Shown: piece by piece, positions 32,901 through 42,016 of the stretch
Numbering within the stretch: the stretch's first letter is position 1
Layout: every line of letters begins with the position of its first letter
From: Anthracocystis setariae
Taxonomy: Eukaryota > Basidiomycota > Ustilaginomycetes > Ustilaginales > Ustilaginaceae
Length of the DNA stretch: 64,000 nt
NCBI GenBank assembly: GCA_928724745.1
Contig: CAKMXJ010000032.1
Location: forward strand, 558,001-622,000
Direction of reading: 5' to 3'
Program-made: the position numbers and the translations under genes
Notes under the pieces: model-generated
The model's database searches: none
What the model was told of the DNA's origin: nothing
The model's input: only the letters and a program-made list of their open reading frames with translations

Positions 32901-33165
32901 CTGAGGCTGGCAATGGTGCATGTAGAGGGAAGCTGGTGTCACCAATGACGAGAAGAGGTTCGGCAGAGTTGACGTTGATCCGGATCTTGGCATCAGCGCT
33001 AGTTGAAGCACTGGCGATGTGAAGCAGGGCTTGCTCTGTCAGGCGAATTTGAAGGACCTTGGGTGGCGTTGCAGACTCTTCAAGATCATCATCTGATCCA
33101 GGTCTACGGTCTACGGGAGGAGGGCGTAGATCGACTCGATAGATCGAGTCCGGTCGCAGCGACAT
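29953..33165 (-). CDS. ELL-like RNA polymerase II elongation factor (tentative)
   Basis: A 1070-residue intronless protein. The N-terminal 150 residues resemble the ELL domain: VLQIRLTEQALLHI parallels VFHVKLTDSAL of human ELL, and LHRIGTIATKLSVKPTRD followed by a Lys/Glu-rich helix parallels LDCLGSIQDKITVCATDD and its helix. The middle (about 170-820) is disordered, full of Ser, Lys and Arg. A charged helical block near 840-890 and a final helix ending in VLVEFKAKA complete it. ELL suppresses pausing of RNA polymerase II. The order of motifs supports the call, but sequence similarity outside the first domain is weak, and the protein is about twice the length of fission yeast Ell1. Transcribed away from SGF29. 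Confidence 0.6.
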   Translation of the reverse strand: MSLRPDSIYRVDLRPPPVDRRPGSDDDLEESATPPKVLQIRLTEQALLHIASASTSADAKIRINVNSAEPLLVIGDTSFPLHAPLPASETSLRSISDSSSSTAPHELYKLSQDESTLHRIGTIATKLSVKPTRDVSAVAQRLKQQKEEEEHRKEERRKALMQGASPQLTPSASSRSGVNKSLASVKVSGGPTLSSSLLSRSSSLNKLSTRREPSRPQLTSHSTAISREVSPATRTSSPVPSVKMQGASYDAAPSMQRTQRSSTESPKQTPTVRPRSLSRLDDPDRSHIASSSSLRNEVTVAKHKAAGSIVDGHHHEDVSLKRSAVLSSPPTAASDLSGAAAKKSSKLTTRQRLAKATKAGSRLLAASASERRPTPEGRIASTTAQTSPPSNPRTPQVNKSAEAGKVASSEVKIVQGNQTKSPSRHDPGEGREHKRNNISPDLQASMKEDNRTRTSNEVDKKLASTASSSFKRTTREQSSAAQGKQTDSGVSQGTAKAERDIRVRSSTSQKSELSLDRNAIGSKARQLEPPVENVDTNKSAIKVDESDEKPHRISKRNSPPVKVVTMKRSRPVTDEASSRRDNAESSATSRSTKSSVSKVPRPERSAPDDIHNLQRGSADPSSRSSSTSPNKQAMTRKATESLENAAQRKRRRTDDFTSSEDSSQRSGSGLTKVDELGFDQAEANPGKSALTSQSESFGRGPEHAPLQSDKERGDLVQSASVPSSASSSARLHSAAEFPDRIAKRPATTEYRDRRRDRSYDEDYPEGPQGRREDSDKEEGHARRGVHNVDECGRSSREMAPTSSRVEATSTSAARPVKGVGPGATHWSEPWLDVRSRSDWHRLAQRFAKTQEDYLATRRRLEAESERLDLEMELAAMEEQKLQALTKTGEVPTEQSLLFSAHNLPPSSSASDPGSQAGQTLSEVEVKTAINTSINSRSAVRSNPRAHDDGDESPEEGEMRSSDEEESKAESITIKQGDRSHSEEGTSGGRSPSTIDSPLRDTSRSESPDNIAWRPSSAVQLQGSPGDRATSYTASRPLTYSDLASQVQKLSELHGSLSRMHRVLVEFKAKA

Positions 33166-33967
33166 GATGAAGCGCTGCTTGTCGGATCTGTTTTGCCGAA
33201 GCGCGCACCGTCCAGGTTGGCTAGCCAGCAGGCTCTAACAGTACTGCGGGTCCATAGGCGTGATACAAATCGTCCCACTTGCAAGCAACCGGTACAGGTA
33301 CACTATTCTCGGGAGGGAGGTGCAAAGGACGGATGAGCCTTTTGATAGCTCAAAGTATTCCAGGGTCCAATCTGGAGAGTGTTGCAGTGTGGTACTGTAT
33401 ACTACTGTAGCACTGTACCGCTTCTAGCCTCTGCTTGTGCCTGAAAGCGAAGCGGCGGCTAATCGGTGGTCCGTGTCAGAATTATTTAGGATAACAAGGC
33501 TTCGAGGGGCAAGCACACAAACGGCGCTCGAAATATATTTTTGTAGTCGACATGCATGTCAGAGTTATACTGAAACTATACGGCACAGTACAGCACAGCA
33601 CAGCTACGTTGTCTCGCAATCAGGCCTGCTTGTATCGTCCGAAAAATATCGCGATGCTTGGTTGAGCCCGATATGAACAACACAACCAAAGCGCCACGCG
33701 ATTCAGCAACGTCTCGACATCACATCCACGGATCCAACAGCGCGCAGTAGTAGTGTTGGTTCACAGTTGAACCCTGACCACAGATCTGCATAACGTACGC
33801 CATCGGTTCCAGCGCTTCGCCACTTTACCACTACGCCCGCTCAAACACTGTTTGGCTTGTTGCATCCCAGATACTAGCCCGCTCAAGTCAGATAGACTGA
33901 ACAGAGAGGGCGACGTTGCGTTGGCGGGCGATACTCTGGGACTGACGCCTCGGTGTCAGCAACCACA
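33166..33967. promoter_or_regulatory. Divergent ELL-like / SGF29 intergenic region
   Basis: About 800 bases between diverging genes. It contains clusters of TACTGTA/CAGTAC words at 33391-33420 and 33583-33604. No ORF. Confidence 0.5.
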
Positions 33968-35005
33968 ATGGCGTTGAGAAGAGCCAAGGATCGCGTCTCT
34001 GCGGCAGGTTCCGAAGGTAAGCAAACCCATCGCCGTCCGTCCATGCTCGATGCATCTGCACAGCGATATTGACCTTTCTTCTGCCCGATGATGCCAACTG
34101 TAGAGCTGCAACTTTGGTTCGGTGTACGTCAAAACCTACGCACCCTCGAAAAGGTCCGCATCGCTTCCGTCGACAAGGCCGCAGCCGCAGAGAACCTTCG
34201 CGCCGAGCTCGTAGTACTCAAAGAAAAGCGTGACCCAGGCGATGAGTATCGCACAAAACGACGCAAGCTTGACGATGTCTGTCATGATCTCACTAGTCGC
34301 ACCAAGGACGAGCTCTTGGCGATCGATCAAGCCCAAGAGAAATTGGGCATCCTCGTCGCTCTGCGCAGTTCTGCCGACGTCGGTTCGCGCAGTTCGACGC
34401 CTCGAAAGGATCTTGCTTCCAAGGTCAAGTCTGGAAGTTCGGCAACTCCGACGCCATCGGGCAGGAGAGCAGGTGGCCCGCTCGGACCATCCAACCTCAG
34501 CTCATCCACCTCTGCATCTGGCTCAGCGAATCGAGGCAGAAGAGAAACGCTCACAGCCCAACATCCCCTCTCTCCGGGTCGAAAAGTGGCTGTGCTGCCC
34601 AGTAAGACGAATGAGGAGTCAGATTGGCTCAAGGCTTCCGTGATCTCCTTTGCCAAGTCGGCCAACGAGTACACGGTCCAAGATGACGACGAACCTGGTC
34701 CAGAGGGAACATACAAAGTTGGCATGAACAACATCATCCCGCTTCCGATCAGTTTGCAAACCATGCCCGCATCCGATTTCGCTCCAGGCTCGCGCGTTCT
34801 AGGCATGTATCCCGATACGAGTTGCTTCTACGGCGCCATTGTCAGGTCCGGCGGTCCTGGACTAACCCGAAACGCCAACATTGCCAAGCTAATCAAGAAG
34901 GAGGCCGAGCTTTTGGAAACCAAATACAACCTCGAGTTCGATGACGACAATGGAGAGATCCGACAAGTGCCAGCTTGGCTCGTGGTTCAGGAGCCTGGCC
35001 TGTGA
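33968..35005 (+). CDS. SGF29: SAGA-associated factor 29 with tandem Tudor domain
   Basis: Two exons, join(33968..34016,34104..35005), give 316 residues. Exon 1 (ATG at 33968) encodes only 16 codons plus one base; the 87-nt intron has a GTAAGC donor and CTGTAG acceptor and splices a Glu codon. The N-terminal half is helical (residues 15-90), followed by a Ser/Gly linker. The C-terminal SGF29 domain starts near residue 170 with GRKVAVL and WLKASVISF, has YKVGMNNIIPLP, and then the second Tudor half with GSRVLGMYPDTSCFYGAIV. In SAGA this domain reads H3K4me3 and recruits Gcn5 acetylation. An upstream in-frame ATG at 34088 lies inside the intron and should not be used as the start. Confidence 0.9.
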
Positions 35006-35223
35006 GGTTGAACACACTTTCACGTCCAGCACTCTCATCGTTCAAAACACCTGCCAAGGTGATCTTCACACAGCCAGATGCAGCCACTGTATTTGTACCT
35101 TGAACAGTAACTTTACCCTGAAATTGCACATGTACCATGGTATTGCTGTGACGTGGAGCCAAAAACATTCTTCGTACAGACCCGTTCGCCCAAGACCAAA
35201 GACTACAAAGGCAACATGCTTGC

Positions 35224-38200
35224 TCACACATCTTCGGAAGCCACCTGCTCGTACCCTCCGCTCGAAGCGGTCCGACCAACGCCGTTGAATCGGCCGCGTC
35301 CGAGTCTCAAACTCGAGTTGGACATGGCCGACTCGAGCTTGCCAAGAACTTGGTAGCCGAGATCCTTGAGGTTGGCCACCACCCGATCAAATGCACCTGC
35401 GTCCGACTGATCCAGCAGCTCTTGCATCTGAACCGAGTCTGTAACTGGACGAGATTCGACCCCGTCCGAAGCATGAGCTGAGGTGAGCTCAGCTGGACGT
35501 TTGTACCATTTGAGCGTGAGCGAGCTCGCCACAACACTGACACTAGAAAACGCCATGGCCGCGCCCGCCATCATCGGATGCAAACTCAGTCCCCATGGCA
35601 GAAAAATTCCCATGGCCAACGGAATACCAACCATGTTGTAGATGGTGGCCCAGATGAAGTTAAGCTTGATCTGGCGGAAGATTCGACGAGAGAGGTGGAT
35701 CGAGGCTGCCACATCAAGCAGATTGGACCGCATCAGCACAATGGATGCTGCCTCGATGGCCACGTCGGATCCAGTCCCAAGCGCAATCCCGAGATCAGCC
35801 GAGGCAAGAGCAGGCGAATCATTGATACCATCACCGACCATGGCAATCCCACAAGACTTGGCTTGTCCGTTGGCGCGGAAAGGCGAAAACCTGCCTCCGT
35901 TTTCCAGGTCAGCTCCACCGGAGGCGCGTCGAAGTTCGAGGATGAGGTCTTGCTTGTCGATGGGGCTCATCTCGGCATGGACGTCGCTCTCGTCCATTCC
36001 CAATTCGCGAGCTAGGGCACGTGCAGTCGCGGTGGCATCTCCTGTCATCATTCCGCACTGGATGCCCATCCGACCAAGAGCTGCGAGCGTTTTCCGGGCT
36101 TCAGGCTTGATTGTGTCACTTAAGCTCAGCACGACAGCGAGCGAGCCGTCAATGCTAGCTAGCACAGCCGTTCGTCCTTTAGACTGCTGCTCCGCTAGCA
36201 GCTTTGTCGCCTGCGAGCCAAAGGCGTCGTCGTGCAAAGCCTGCTTTTCGCTGGAATAGATAAACTCGGAAGTACCGATGCGGACTTCATGAACGGTCTT
36301 GGTCTCTTCAAGCTCAACGCGGCAGACGATACCTTTGCCAGTAAAGCTCTGGAACTCGTCAACGCTGGCACCTGGGATGACAATGCTCTGCTTCTCTCCG
36401 ATATCGGCTGCTGGTTGAGGAGAGTCAAGGTGGAGCTGCCGTGAAGCCCACACAGCAATGGCCCTAGCAAGTGGATGTTCAGAGCGTGCTTCGGCGGCGC
36501 CAATGATGCGAATGGCTTGATTTCTTGACAGGCCGCCCGGGATCACGGCATCTGAGCCTCCGTCTTCGCCGTTGGACCAGATGGCCTCGCGCAATCTGAG
36601 CTTGCCTTGGGTCAATGTGCCAGTTTTGTCGAAATACATGCGTCGAATCGTGGTGGACGCTTCCAGAGGTGCTCCACCCTTGATGAGGATGCCATTCTGT
36701 GCGCCGACGCCAGTGCCAACCATGACTGCGGTCGGGGTCGAAAGACCGAGCGCGCAAGGGCACGCAACGACAATGACGCTAATGCAGAGCTTGAGACAAA
36801 CCATGAATTTGGTGACACCCTGCTGGTTGAAGATCGAGGGAAGCATATGTCCCGAAACAAGGTGCGCAATCACCATCCAAGCGATAAAAGTGAAGGCGCC
36901 AAGTCCCACGACCGTGGGTACGAAGAAGCCAGCCACTCGATCCGCGAAGGCTTGAATGGGTGCCTTGGAAGTTTGAGCTTCGTCTACGAGCTTGACGATT
37001 TGGGCCAGACTGGTATCTTTGCCTGCACGTTGCACAAGGAAGTCGAATGTGCCTGTACCGTTGACAGTGCCGCCGATGACGTTACTGCCGACGAGCTTAT
37101 GGATCGGGATGGCTTCGCCTGTCACCATGGACTCGTCCACTGTCGACTCGCCACGCACAATGATACCGTCGGCAACAATCCTCTCTCCTGGGACCACTTT
37201 GACGTAGTCGCCGCGTTGAACCAGCTCGGAGGACACCTTCTTTTCCACTTTTCCCTCGGCGCCATCAGCATAGATGGTAGCGGAAGACGGAGTCAGACCA
37301 ATGAGACGCGATAGAGCCTCGCTCGTCTTGCCCTTGGCCGTGTTTTCGAGGAAGCGTCCAAAGGACACGAAGGTGAACAGCATCGTAGATGTATCGAAGA
37401 AGGTGGCTGGTTTGGTGCATTGGCCTAGCGACGGCATCATCATGTCCATGGCACGCGCCATGACGGAGCCTGTCGTGCTGGCCTCTGTCAAGGAATTGGC
37501 CGGTGCGTCAACGCAGAATAGTCTGGCAATCATGGAGAATACGCTGAACACCCATGAGGCTGTGGTGCCTATAACGATGAGGACATCCATGGTGGCGCTG
37601 CCGTGTTTAAGGGCCTTCCAGGAGGTTCGGTAAAAGCGAAGGCCAATGCCGAACTGAACTGGGATGGTGAGGGCCAAGCATAGAACGTCTTGAAGATAAA
37701 GACCCGACACTGGCTGCCACCACAAGATGCTGCGAGTGAAGGAGAACTTGGTCAGCACCATGGATATGAGAAAGACGGGTACACCCATCGAGAACGAAAA
37801 CAAGAAGGCAGAGCGCCATTCAGCGATCTCCTTGATCCTTCCAAGGGACGCGAGCTGGGTCGAGTTGCGGTCATCGCTGACAACAGCATCGAAGCCGAGA
37901 TCCTCGATGTGCTCGACCAGATCACGGATGCCCAATTTGGATGGGTCGTATTCGATCCTAGCCTTTTCTGTCGATAGCGAAACTGATATGGACCTGATGC
38001 CGTCCAGCTTGGACATCTCACGCTCGACAGTTGCAGAGCAAGAGGCGCAGGTCATTCCATAAACGCCGAGTTGCGCTGTTTCGATTTGAGGCAGCGATGA
38101 AGTAGAGAACGATGTTGCCTCTTTTACAGCTGGGTTGGCGTTTGATTTGTGTGTTTTGATGACTTCGATGAAGGTCGCATCGAAGCCAGTGTCCTCGATT

Positions 38201-38445
38201 TCCTCTACCACCTTTTGTGGGGTCCATATCGAGTCATCGAAAGTGACTGTAGCTCTCTCAGCTAGCAAAGCTACCGAGATGGACTCGATTCCCGGTTGCG
38301 AGCGGATCATTCTCTCGATAGTCTCGACACATGCACCGCAAGTCATGCCACCAATTTGGAAGGTAGCCGTCACCTTGACGCTTTCGGCTGGAGAAGTCGA
38401 AACGGAAGACTTGGGCTCGTCGAGCAGTGGATCTGATGTTGACAT
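35224..38445 (-). CDS. CCC2: Copper-transporting P1B-type ATPase (Ccc2 / ATP7 type)
   Basis: 1073 residues, intronless. Two N-terminal heavy-metal domains carry MTCGAC near residue 33 and MTCASC near residue 130. About eight membrane helices follow. The transport motif CPC is at 562-564, and the phosphorylated Asp is D606 in DKTGTLT. The P1B-specific SEHPLA motif and GDGINDSPALA are also present. In fungi this pump loads copper into the trans-Golgi for multicopper oxidases such as the iron-uptake ferroxidase. Two metal domains match yeast Ccc2 (human ATP7 has six). It converges with SGF29, with 218 bases between stops. Copper rather than cadmium or zinc is inferred from the CPC motif and the two CxxC domains. 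Confidence 0.94.
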   Translation of the reverse strand: MSTSDPLLDEPKSSVSTSPAESVKVTATFQIGGMTCGACVETIERMIRSQPGIESISVALLAERATVTFDDSIWTPQKVVEEIEDTGFDATFIEVIKTHKSNANPAVKEATSFSTSSLPQIETAQLGVYGMTCASCSATVEREMSKLDGIRSISVSLSTEKARIEYDPSKLGIRDLVEHIEDLGFDAVVSDDRNSTQLASLGRIKEIAEWRSAFLFSFSMGVPVFLISMVLTKFSFTRSILWWQPVSGLYLQDVLCLALTIPVQFGIGLRFYRTSWKALKHGSATMDVLIVIGTTASWVFSVFSMIARLFCVDAPANSLTEASTTGSVMARAMDMMMPSLGQCTKPATFFDTSTMLFTFVSFGRFLENTAKGKTSEALSRLIGLTPSSATIYADGAEGKVEKKVSSELVQRGDYVKVVPGERIVADGIIVRGESTVDESMVTGEAIPIHKLVGSNVIGGTVNGTGTFDFLVQRAGKDTSLAQIVKLVDEAQTSKAPIQAFADRVAGFFVPTVVGLGAFTFIAWMVIAHLVSGHMLPSIFNQQGVTKFMVCLKLCISVIVVACPCALGLSTPTAVMVGTGVGAQNGILIKGGAPLEASTTIRRMYFDKTGTLTQGKLRLREAIWSNGEDGGSDAVIPGGLSRNQAIRIIGAAEARSEHPLARAIAVWASRQLHLDSPQPAADIGEKQSIVIPGASVDEFQSFTGKGIVCRVELEETKTVHEVRIGTSEFIYSSEKQALHDDAFGSQATKLLAEQQSKGRTAVLASIDGSLAVVLSLSDTIKPEARKTLAALGRMGIQCGMMTGDATATARALARELGMDESDVHAEMSPIDKQDLILELRRASGGADLENGGRFSPFRANGQAKSCGIAMVGDGINDSPALASADLGIALGTGSDVAIEAASIVLMRSNLLDVAASIHLSRRIFRQIKLNFIWATIYNMVGIPLAMGIFLPWGLSLHPMMAGAAMAFSSVSVVASSLTLKWYKRPAELTSAHASDGVESRPVTDSVQMQELLDQSDAGAFDRVVANLKDLGYQVLGKLESAMSNSSLRLGRGRFNGVGRTASSGGYEQVASEDV

Positions 38446-40180
38446 TGTGGCGAATGATAGATGATGTCAGGTGATGGAGAAGTGCTTTTTTTGTGGTTTG
38501 CTGGATAGGGTATATGAGGAGCTTGGCATGAGACTGGAACCCGAAGCAACTGTTTGTCGTGCTGCAATGACGATGCTTTCTTTGGTATCTGGTTCCGTCT
38601 TTGGCCTCAGATCGCTTGAAACGGAGAATTGAAGCAATCTGTAATGATGCAGTGTTCTTGCGATGAATGGAACCAAAAGTTTGACCGGGTTGTTGGCACT
38701 TGTATCCTTTGTCTGTGAGCCCGTTCGGGTGACTACAAGCTCAGTCAGCTTGTCGGAAATCCCGAAGTCGGCTCGACTGATCGGGAGGAGCTCCGCGTCG
38801 ATTGAAAACCGGCACAGACCGAGTCGACAGGATCCGAGCTTGATGCAGATGTTGGTCAAGGAGGATGGCGAGACGATGGTGAGTGGGCGACCATGCCTTG
38901 GATGAAGCAGATGGAAAGACGGGTGCTTGGTGGAGGATGCGAAGGCTCTTTGCAGGCCTCAACGGTGTGGGTCTGTAATTACAGCCGCGTCCAAAATTGT
39001 CCCATCCCGAATGTAAAGTTAGGAAAATGCAAAAGGCACGTTTTCAGGCATCTTGCCAGCGTTCACCATTTTCTGCATGCGTTTCTGTTGGTCTCTGGTA
39101 CTCTTCCTTCAGGCTCGTATGTCTCCTCACTTCATGACTGTATGCCTATCATGTTGTTGATAGAGTTGCAGCCGTACAGAGTTACTACGCACACACAGAA
39201 TCTCAAGGCTTGATACCAACAGTGCTCTTATCACGCTTGCCAATTGTGTCAAGAGGTTGGATCAACCGGGCTCAGCCGCGGAGATTTTCGTATCTGATTA
39301 CGCCGAGCTTATTTCCGACTTGATACTGTGTGACGACAACCAGGCTGCCACAGCGAGAGATCTGTATTTCGCAAAAGGCTCCGAGAAAAAGTGAGTAAAA
39401 CGCTACGGGAGGCCGGTAACAGCACATCCTCGACTGCGATGATGTTGAGGATGAAGCATCGGCAATGAGTTTGCACTTGAGCTGATCCTGTGTATGCTGG
39501 CTGTTACTCGTGTGCTCTGACCTCGATGTTAGCAGTCAGGAAAAGCACTCTTCGCTCAGTGACGAAAGAAATCGCCCATTTTTGGTGTTAAACCTACGGT
39601 AGGGTCCGCATCGGTCCGGAGTGATTTTGAGGGCAATCTAAGCGGACATCATTCTGGTCGAGCTTGCAAAGGTGCGTGCAGACTGCCATTGGGTGGGAGG
39701 CAAGGCAAACGGCGGGTTCAGCGCTAGCAACAGCTGCTATCTGGATCCTACCGACAGATCTAAAATATTGTATATCTATTTAAACACGGCATCTCGGCGT
39801 CCCGTATGCATGTTGAAGGGCTTTGGCTGAGAAGCCACGATGAGAGGGTAGGAGCAGTAGTCAATGTGAGTTGAGAAGGGCTTTCCCGAATCTGATGGCA
39901 TCTCGAGGAAGGCAGAGCGGGCTCAGTACGGACGGGTCGACTTGGCTACCGCGGGTGAATCGAGCTTCGAAGCAAGTGATCCTCAACAGCGGAACTCGGA
40001 CCGTAATGTGGTGGGATGTGTTAAGAATTGTCTCGAGTCAAAGAATAAAATCCCACAAAATATGTTAGTTCACGATAGTTTCCCCGATCCACATTTTCGA
40101 TATGCAATATGCAGTATGCACCAGCGACTTCACTACAATATGCGGTATGCTACAGTACAGACGTCGCAACCTCAATTTTG

Positions 40181-40187
40181 TATATAA
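40181..40187 (+). promoter_or_regulatory. TATA box TATATAA
   Basis: Lies 72 bases upstream of an ATG (40253), a spacing very close to that between TATA and start codon of the secreted glycosidase gene. No other ATG intervenes. Confidence 0.4.
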
Positions 40188-40252
40188 GTTGGTCAGATTC
40201 ACGTATTTTAGCAGCCGAAATTCTAGTTAGTTTCTCATTTATTTTTCACAGG

Positions 40253-40526
40253 ATGGAGGTGTCGTTTACCACCCGAACCCTTCTCGTGCTCAACGTTATC
40301 GTTTCTCTTTCGATCTAACACGGATAAGCCTTTTTTCCGAAGGCTTCCTGTGCCCACAGAGTGAAGCTGACAAGACAAAGGCGTCAGTTTCTTGATTGGA
40401 TGTGATCCTTGCTTCGAGGTATGGCTTCAGATCATAGATCAGAGACATGGGAAAGACAGAGTGCACCAACACGTCAGGAAGCGGCTGTCGAGCCGACCCT
40501 ATCGATAATGAATATGATAACGAAAA
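40253..40526 (+). pseudogene. Possible decayed secreted-protein gene
   Basis: The ATG at 40253 opens a 21-codon frame, MEVSFTTRTLL followed by VLNVIVSLSI, that looks like a signal peptide and then meets a TAA at 40316-40318. Downstream, other frames read coding-like text, for example SAPTRQEAAVEPTLS before 40526. A promoter-like TATA box precedes it. This pattern fits a secreted (perhaps effector) gene broken by frameshifts. The evidence is thin, and chance cannot be excluded. Confidence 0.22.
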
Positions 40527-40836
40527 GTTAAACTGCGACATCGGTGGTGGCAATACAGAAATCTTCTAGACATGTAGCGTTGCATGAATACGGCATGAGC
40601 TGGCAAAAGTGGCGCCTGCGGGAGTGGAGCGGCATGAGCTGCCGATATGGTGTCGCGCGCTATGCAGCCTTGTAGCTTGCGTTCCACCTTGATATGCTCT
40701 CTGTTTCCGACCATCGGCATGAGAAGCCAAGCATCGAGCAGAGGGGGGCAGCTTGCCTGTAACGACCATGCTCTCGAAGGGTCATGAGTAGTGTTGCTTT
40801 GGAGCAGCCAAATGTCCCTCCTCTTACTGCATCTTA

Positions 40837-41064
40837 GCGCGCTGCAGGAGCAGAGGAAGCCACGACGAGACCCTGATGACGTGTGATTGCATTCAACCTG
40901 ATTTGACTGTCGGCGCCACGAGGCTGCCAGACTTTGATTTCCGCTTCTGCTTGCTCGATTCGCCGAGAGCGCTGAGCAATCATGGCATAGCGTCCATGCC
41001 GGCGACTTGTCTCTATGAATCCTTTCCCCTCTAAATACTGTACAATATGGCAGCGTGTCGCAAG
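40837..41064 (-). CDS. Short hypothetical ORF, possibly a gene fragment
   Basis: From the ATG near 41064 the minus strand reads a 76-residue product beginning MLATRCHIVQYLEGKGFIE and ending SSAPAAR. The frame is coding-like (charged helix with RRIEQAEAEIKVWQPRG) and stays open upstream to a TGA without another ATG, so it may be the last exon or the remnant of a longer gene. A neighbouring frame (41031-41405) also reads well, suggesting a frameshift. I recognise no family. Confidence 0.2.
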
Positions 41065-42016
41065 CATTGGTACTTCAGCTTGGGGTTCGTTGAAGCTAAG
41101 CAGAGGATTGAGCTTTCGGAACAACCGAGCGGGAAAATGTCGAGATCAGGCAGGTGATGCAGTAGAAGTATCTTTTTTTGGGGTTCCTTGGAAAAAAAGG
41201 CGCTGAGGATGTCAACGTGGAGTTTGTGGCTTGAACGCCGCAGGGTGAATTCCCATCGGGCCTTGTCTTTCAGCGAAGCCACCTCCAGCCGACGATAACT
41301 TGAAGAGCCGCTGCGGTGTGCATACTGTATACCATTTGAAAGATAGAGATTGCTTCTTCCGCTGCCGGATGGATTTTTCTTTCCCATGCGCATGTTTGTG
41401 ACCATCGGATCGAAATCGGAAGTTTGCTCTGATCAACTGCATGAATGCACGCAAGCCGAGCGCATGCTGATCCCACCTCCACATGCCAAGTAAGAAAAGA
41501 AAACCCCCTGCTGCTGTGCATGTCTAAACGGCGCTTCGAGAGTTGGTTTCAACAAAGGTCGCTTCCAAAGAACAAAGTGCGTGGGAGCCATGGATCGAGT
41601 CGATGGTTCAGACAATACAAGCGCGTACAAGGCCGAGCACTGATTCACCAACCATCGCATGACATCCACGATGAAATGCAATTAGCTCAGCCGTCTGTCC
41701 TTTGCAAACGGGCGTGGCGTCTGCCGAGCTAGTGTACCAGCACAACCTTCATCCTGACACTGGTTCGGAGCGTCGCCCACACTGACACTGCCGTGCTATC
41801 TAGCAATAGGCGCCATCATTTTGGCTAAGCGATCCTTCGATGAAGGTTGATTGAGCCCATCGTTTCACTCAAGTCGATTGCATAAAGGTTCGAGTTGGGA
41901 ACTGGCGAACAAGCTGTCGCGTGGACATCGGCTTGTCCTGTCTGCAGTCGTCGTCTTGAAAGGGACAGCTCTGCATCTAAGCTGCCTTTTCTGTTCGTGT
42001 GCCTCGTGCGTTGATG

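Larger units (their letters stand above)
38446..42016. other. 3.6 kb gene-poor region
   Basis: Only short frames. It includes the CCC2 promoter, a TATA box with a signal-peptide-like mini-ORF at 40181-40318, and overlapping minus-strand coding-like frames between 40837 and 41405. GTACTGTAC-type words lie near 40151 and 41035. Nothing here is a confident gene. Confidence 0.5.

Noticed and set aside
41881..41960. tRNA-like B-box word (GGTTCGAGTT)
   Set aside because: No A-box at the right distance and no cloverleaf; I found no tRNA gene in the window by eye.
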